A stretch of 6,888 nucleotides of DNA from JAHECQ01 sp047638695 (GTDB lineage: Bacteria > Actinomycetota > Acidimicrobiia > Acidimicrobiales > SZUA-35): assembly GCA_047638695.1 (NCBI GenBank), contig JBLINY010000178.1:1-6888 (forward strand), given 5' to 3'. Below, piece after piece: positions 5,687-6,888 of the stretch. A program made the position numbers and the translations under genes. The first letter of the stretch is position 1; every line of letters begins with the position of its first letter. The notes beneath the pieces are model-generated. The model searched no databases and was not told the origin of the DNA. It saw only the letters and a program-made list of their open reading frames with translations.

Positions 5687-6888
5687 ATCGAGCGGCTCGG
5701 CCGCACACCTACTTGGCTTCGGTGCGTGCTGGCCGGCGTCGCCATCGCTGGCTCGGTTCCTCCCTGGGGTTGGTGGCCTCTAGTGTTCGTCGGCTTCGCC
5801 ATCCTTGACCGGCTTCTGGCAACGCCGTCACGAGCACAGCGATTCCGGCGTACGTGGTTGGCCACGGCATTCTGGCTGTTTCCAGCCATGTTGTGGATGT
5901 GGGATCTCACTCCGCCCGGCTACCTGATCGCGGGCGGCCTGTACTCGTGCTACTTCGGTCTGGCCGCCGCGCTCACACCACACGACGCAACAGGCCGACG
6001 CCTGGTGCTTCCGGGTGCCGTCGTGCTGGCTGAAGCTGCCCGTTGGTACTGGCCATTCGGCGGAGTGCCGCTGGCGAACATTGCGCTCAGCCAAGTCGAG
6101 ACACCGCTGGCCGCTCTCGCCCGACTCGGTGGACCGTTGCTGATCATCGCCGTCGTGGTTGCCCTTGGCCAAGCCCTTTCTGCGATGCTTGACAACAACC
6201 GGAGAGCAGTACGCGTCACCGTCGGCATCGTCCTTGTCGCCCTGGCCGCGGCGTTCCTGCATCCGCGGGCGTCGGTGGTGCGCGAGATTGATGCTGCGCT
6301 CGTTCAGGGCGGTGGCCCCACGCGTACCCGGGCATCGTCTGATCAAGAACCGATCGTTCTTGCACGCCATATCGAGGCCACCCGCTCGATTTCTCGGCCG
6401 GTCGACCTCATTCTGTGGCCTGAAAACGTCGTGAACCCCGGACGTTTCCTGGATTCGGAGGTTGCGGCCGCCGCTATCCGCAAGGTGGCGGCCGACCAGA
6501 ACGCGACGGTTCTCGCCGGCTGGTTCTACTCCGTAAGCGACACCGCCACCGTCAACTACCAAGCCGCCGTGACCCCCGACGGTGTCGAAGTCGACCGCTA
6601 CGACAAAGTTCGGATTGTCCCATTCGGCGAATACGTTCCGCTGCGTAGTTTCATCGAAGCAACCGGTCTCGCCGACGCCATTCCGGCTCGCGATGCCATA
6701 CCGGGAACAGCCGAGCCGGTTCTCGACACGCCGGTCGGTCCGGTTGGTGTGGCCATCTCATGGGAAGCGTTCTTCGAACGCCGATCACGAGATGCATCGG
6801 CCAACGGTGCGCAGATCCTCACCAACCCAACCAACGGCTCGTCATTCTGGCTCACGCAAGTCCACACCCAGCAGGTGGCGTCTAACCA
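5675..6888 (+). CDS. lnt: Apolipoprotein N-acyltransferase homologue with Ser at the catalytic Cys position (3' end outside window)
   Basis: The frame is open from GTG 5675 to the window edge, giving 404 residues plus two bases. The N-terminal half is hydrophobic, with membrane segments at about 14-48 (probably two), 60-77, 82-101, 109-122, 148-171 and 180-196. A nitrilase-like domain follows. LILWPENVV has Glu250 and YDKVRIVPFGEYVP has Lys311 and Glu319, matching E. coli Lnt Glu267, Lys335 and Glu343 in motif and spacing. The nucleophile segment is GVAISWEAFF, with Ser362 where the family has Cys (E. coli Cys387) and Trp363-Glu364 in place of Tyr-Glu. Family knowledge: Lnt adds a third acyl chain to the N-terminal cysteine of lipoproteins at the outer face of the inner membrane, through a thioester on that Cys. 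Activity of this homologue is therefore uncertain. The first start after an in-frame TGA (5663-5665) is this GTG; later starts would cut into membrane segments. The gene probably belongs to the hemE-hemY operon. Confidence 0.85.
   Translation, partial: MNRVIERLGRTPTWLRCVLAGVAIAGSVPPWGWWPLVFVGFAILDRLLATPSRAQRFRRTWLATAFWLFPAMLWMWDLTPPGYLIAGGLYSCYFGLAAALTPHDATGRRLVLPGAVVLAEAARWYWPFGGVPLANIALSQVETPLAALARLGGPLLIIAVVVALGQALSAMLDNNRRAVRVTVGIVLVALAAAFLHPRASVVREIDAALVQGGGPTRTRASSDQEPIVLARHIEATRSISRPVDLILWPENVVNPGRFLDSEVAAAAIRKVAADQNATVLAGWFYSVSDTATVNYQAAVTPDGVEVDRYDKVRIVPFGEYVPLRSFIEATGLADAIPARDAIPGTAEPVLDTPVGPVGVAISWEAFFERRSRDASANGAQILTNPTNGSSFWLTQVHTQQVASN

Noticed and set aside
5828..6562. Minus-strand frame of 244 codons opposite lnt
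   Set aside because: The plus strand encodes clear Lnt membrane segments and the Glu and Lys active-site motifs here. The antisense translation is charged, Gly/Arg/Asp-rich and resembles nothing.

Overview
The window is GC-rich and gene-dense. It looks like chromosomal DNA from an actinobacterium. Supporting signs are an F420-dependent luciferase-like oxidoreductase, a PGPGW small membrane protein, a HelD-type RNA polymerase-recycling ATPase, the 'MRQAGRSLPEY' form of uroporphyrinogen decarboxylase, and frequent GTG/TTG starts. A deep-branching, Acidimicrobiia-like lineage is my best guess, but this is inference from protein style and no marker gene settles it. I see no mobile element, tRNA, rRNA or CRISPR array, and no gene-free stretch longer than about 70 bases.

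Left block (1-1010, + strand): the 3' part of an F420-dependent oxidoreductase gene runs in from outside the window. Its stop overlaps by one base (TGATG) the start of a 132-residue membrane protein with a PGPGW motif. A 64-base convergent gap with no convincing terminator separates this pair from the next gene.

Middle (1075-3156, - strand): one gene encodes a 693-residue superfamily 1 helicase-like ATPase of the HelD/HelR type, predicted to act on RNA polymerase. It starts with TTG and is divergent from the heme genes. The 71-base divergent gap is compact. It holds a -10-like box for each direction, an 18-base dyad, and a sequence suggesting that hemE may be transcribed leaderless from its GTG.

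Right block (3228-6888, + strand): hemE (uroporphyrinogen decarboxylase) overlaps hemY (FAD-dependent coproporphyrinogen/protoporphyrinogen oxidase) by four bases (GTGA). These are two steps of heme synthesis. A third gene, cut off by the window end, encodes an apolipoprotein N-acyltransferase (Lnt) homologue that starts 36 bases after the hemY stop. The gap is bridged by a chain of three stop/start overlaps through two mini-ORFs of 5 and 9 codons, and the lnt start codon lies in the loop of a possible hairpin.

The most unusual protein observation is in this Lnt homologue. The position aligned with the catalytic cysteine of the family is a serine (codon TCA, 6758-6760), while the matching Glu, Lys and second-shell Glu residues are present. 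No wholly new multi-gene system is visible. The points worth following are the Ser-for-Cys Lnt, the mini-ORF relay before it, and the compact helD/hemE divergent promoter region.
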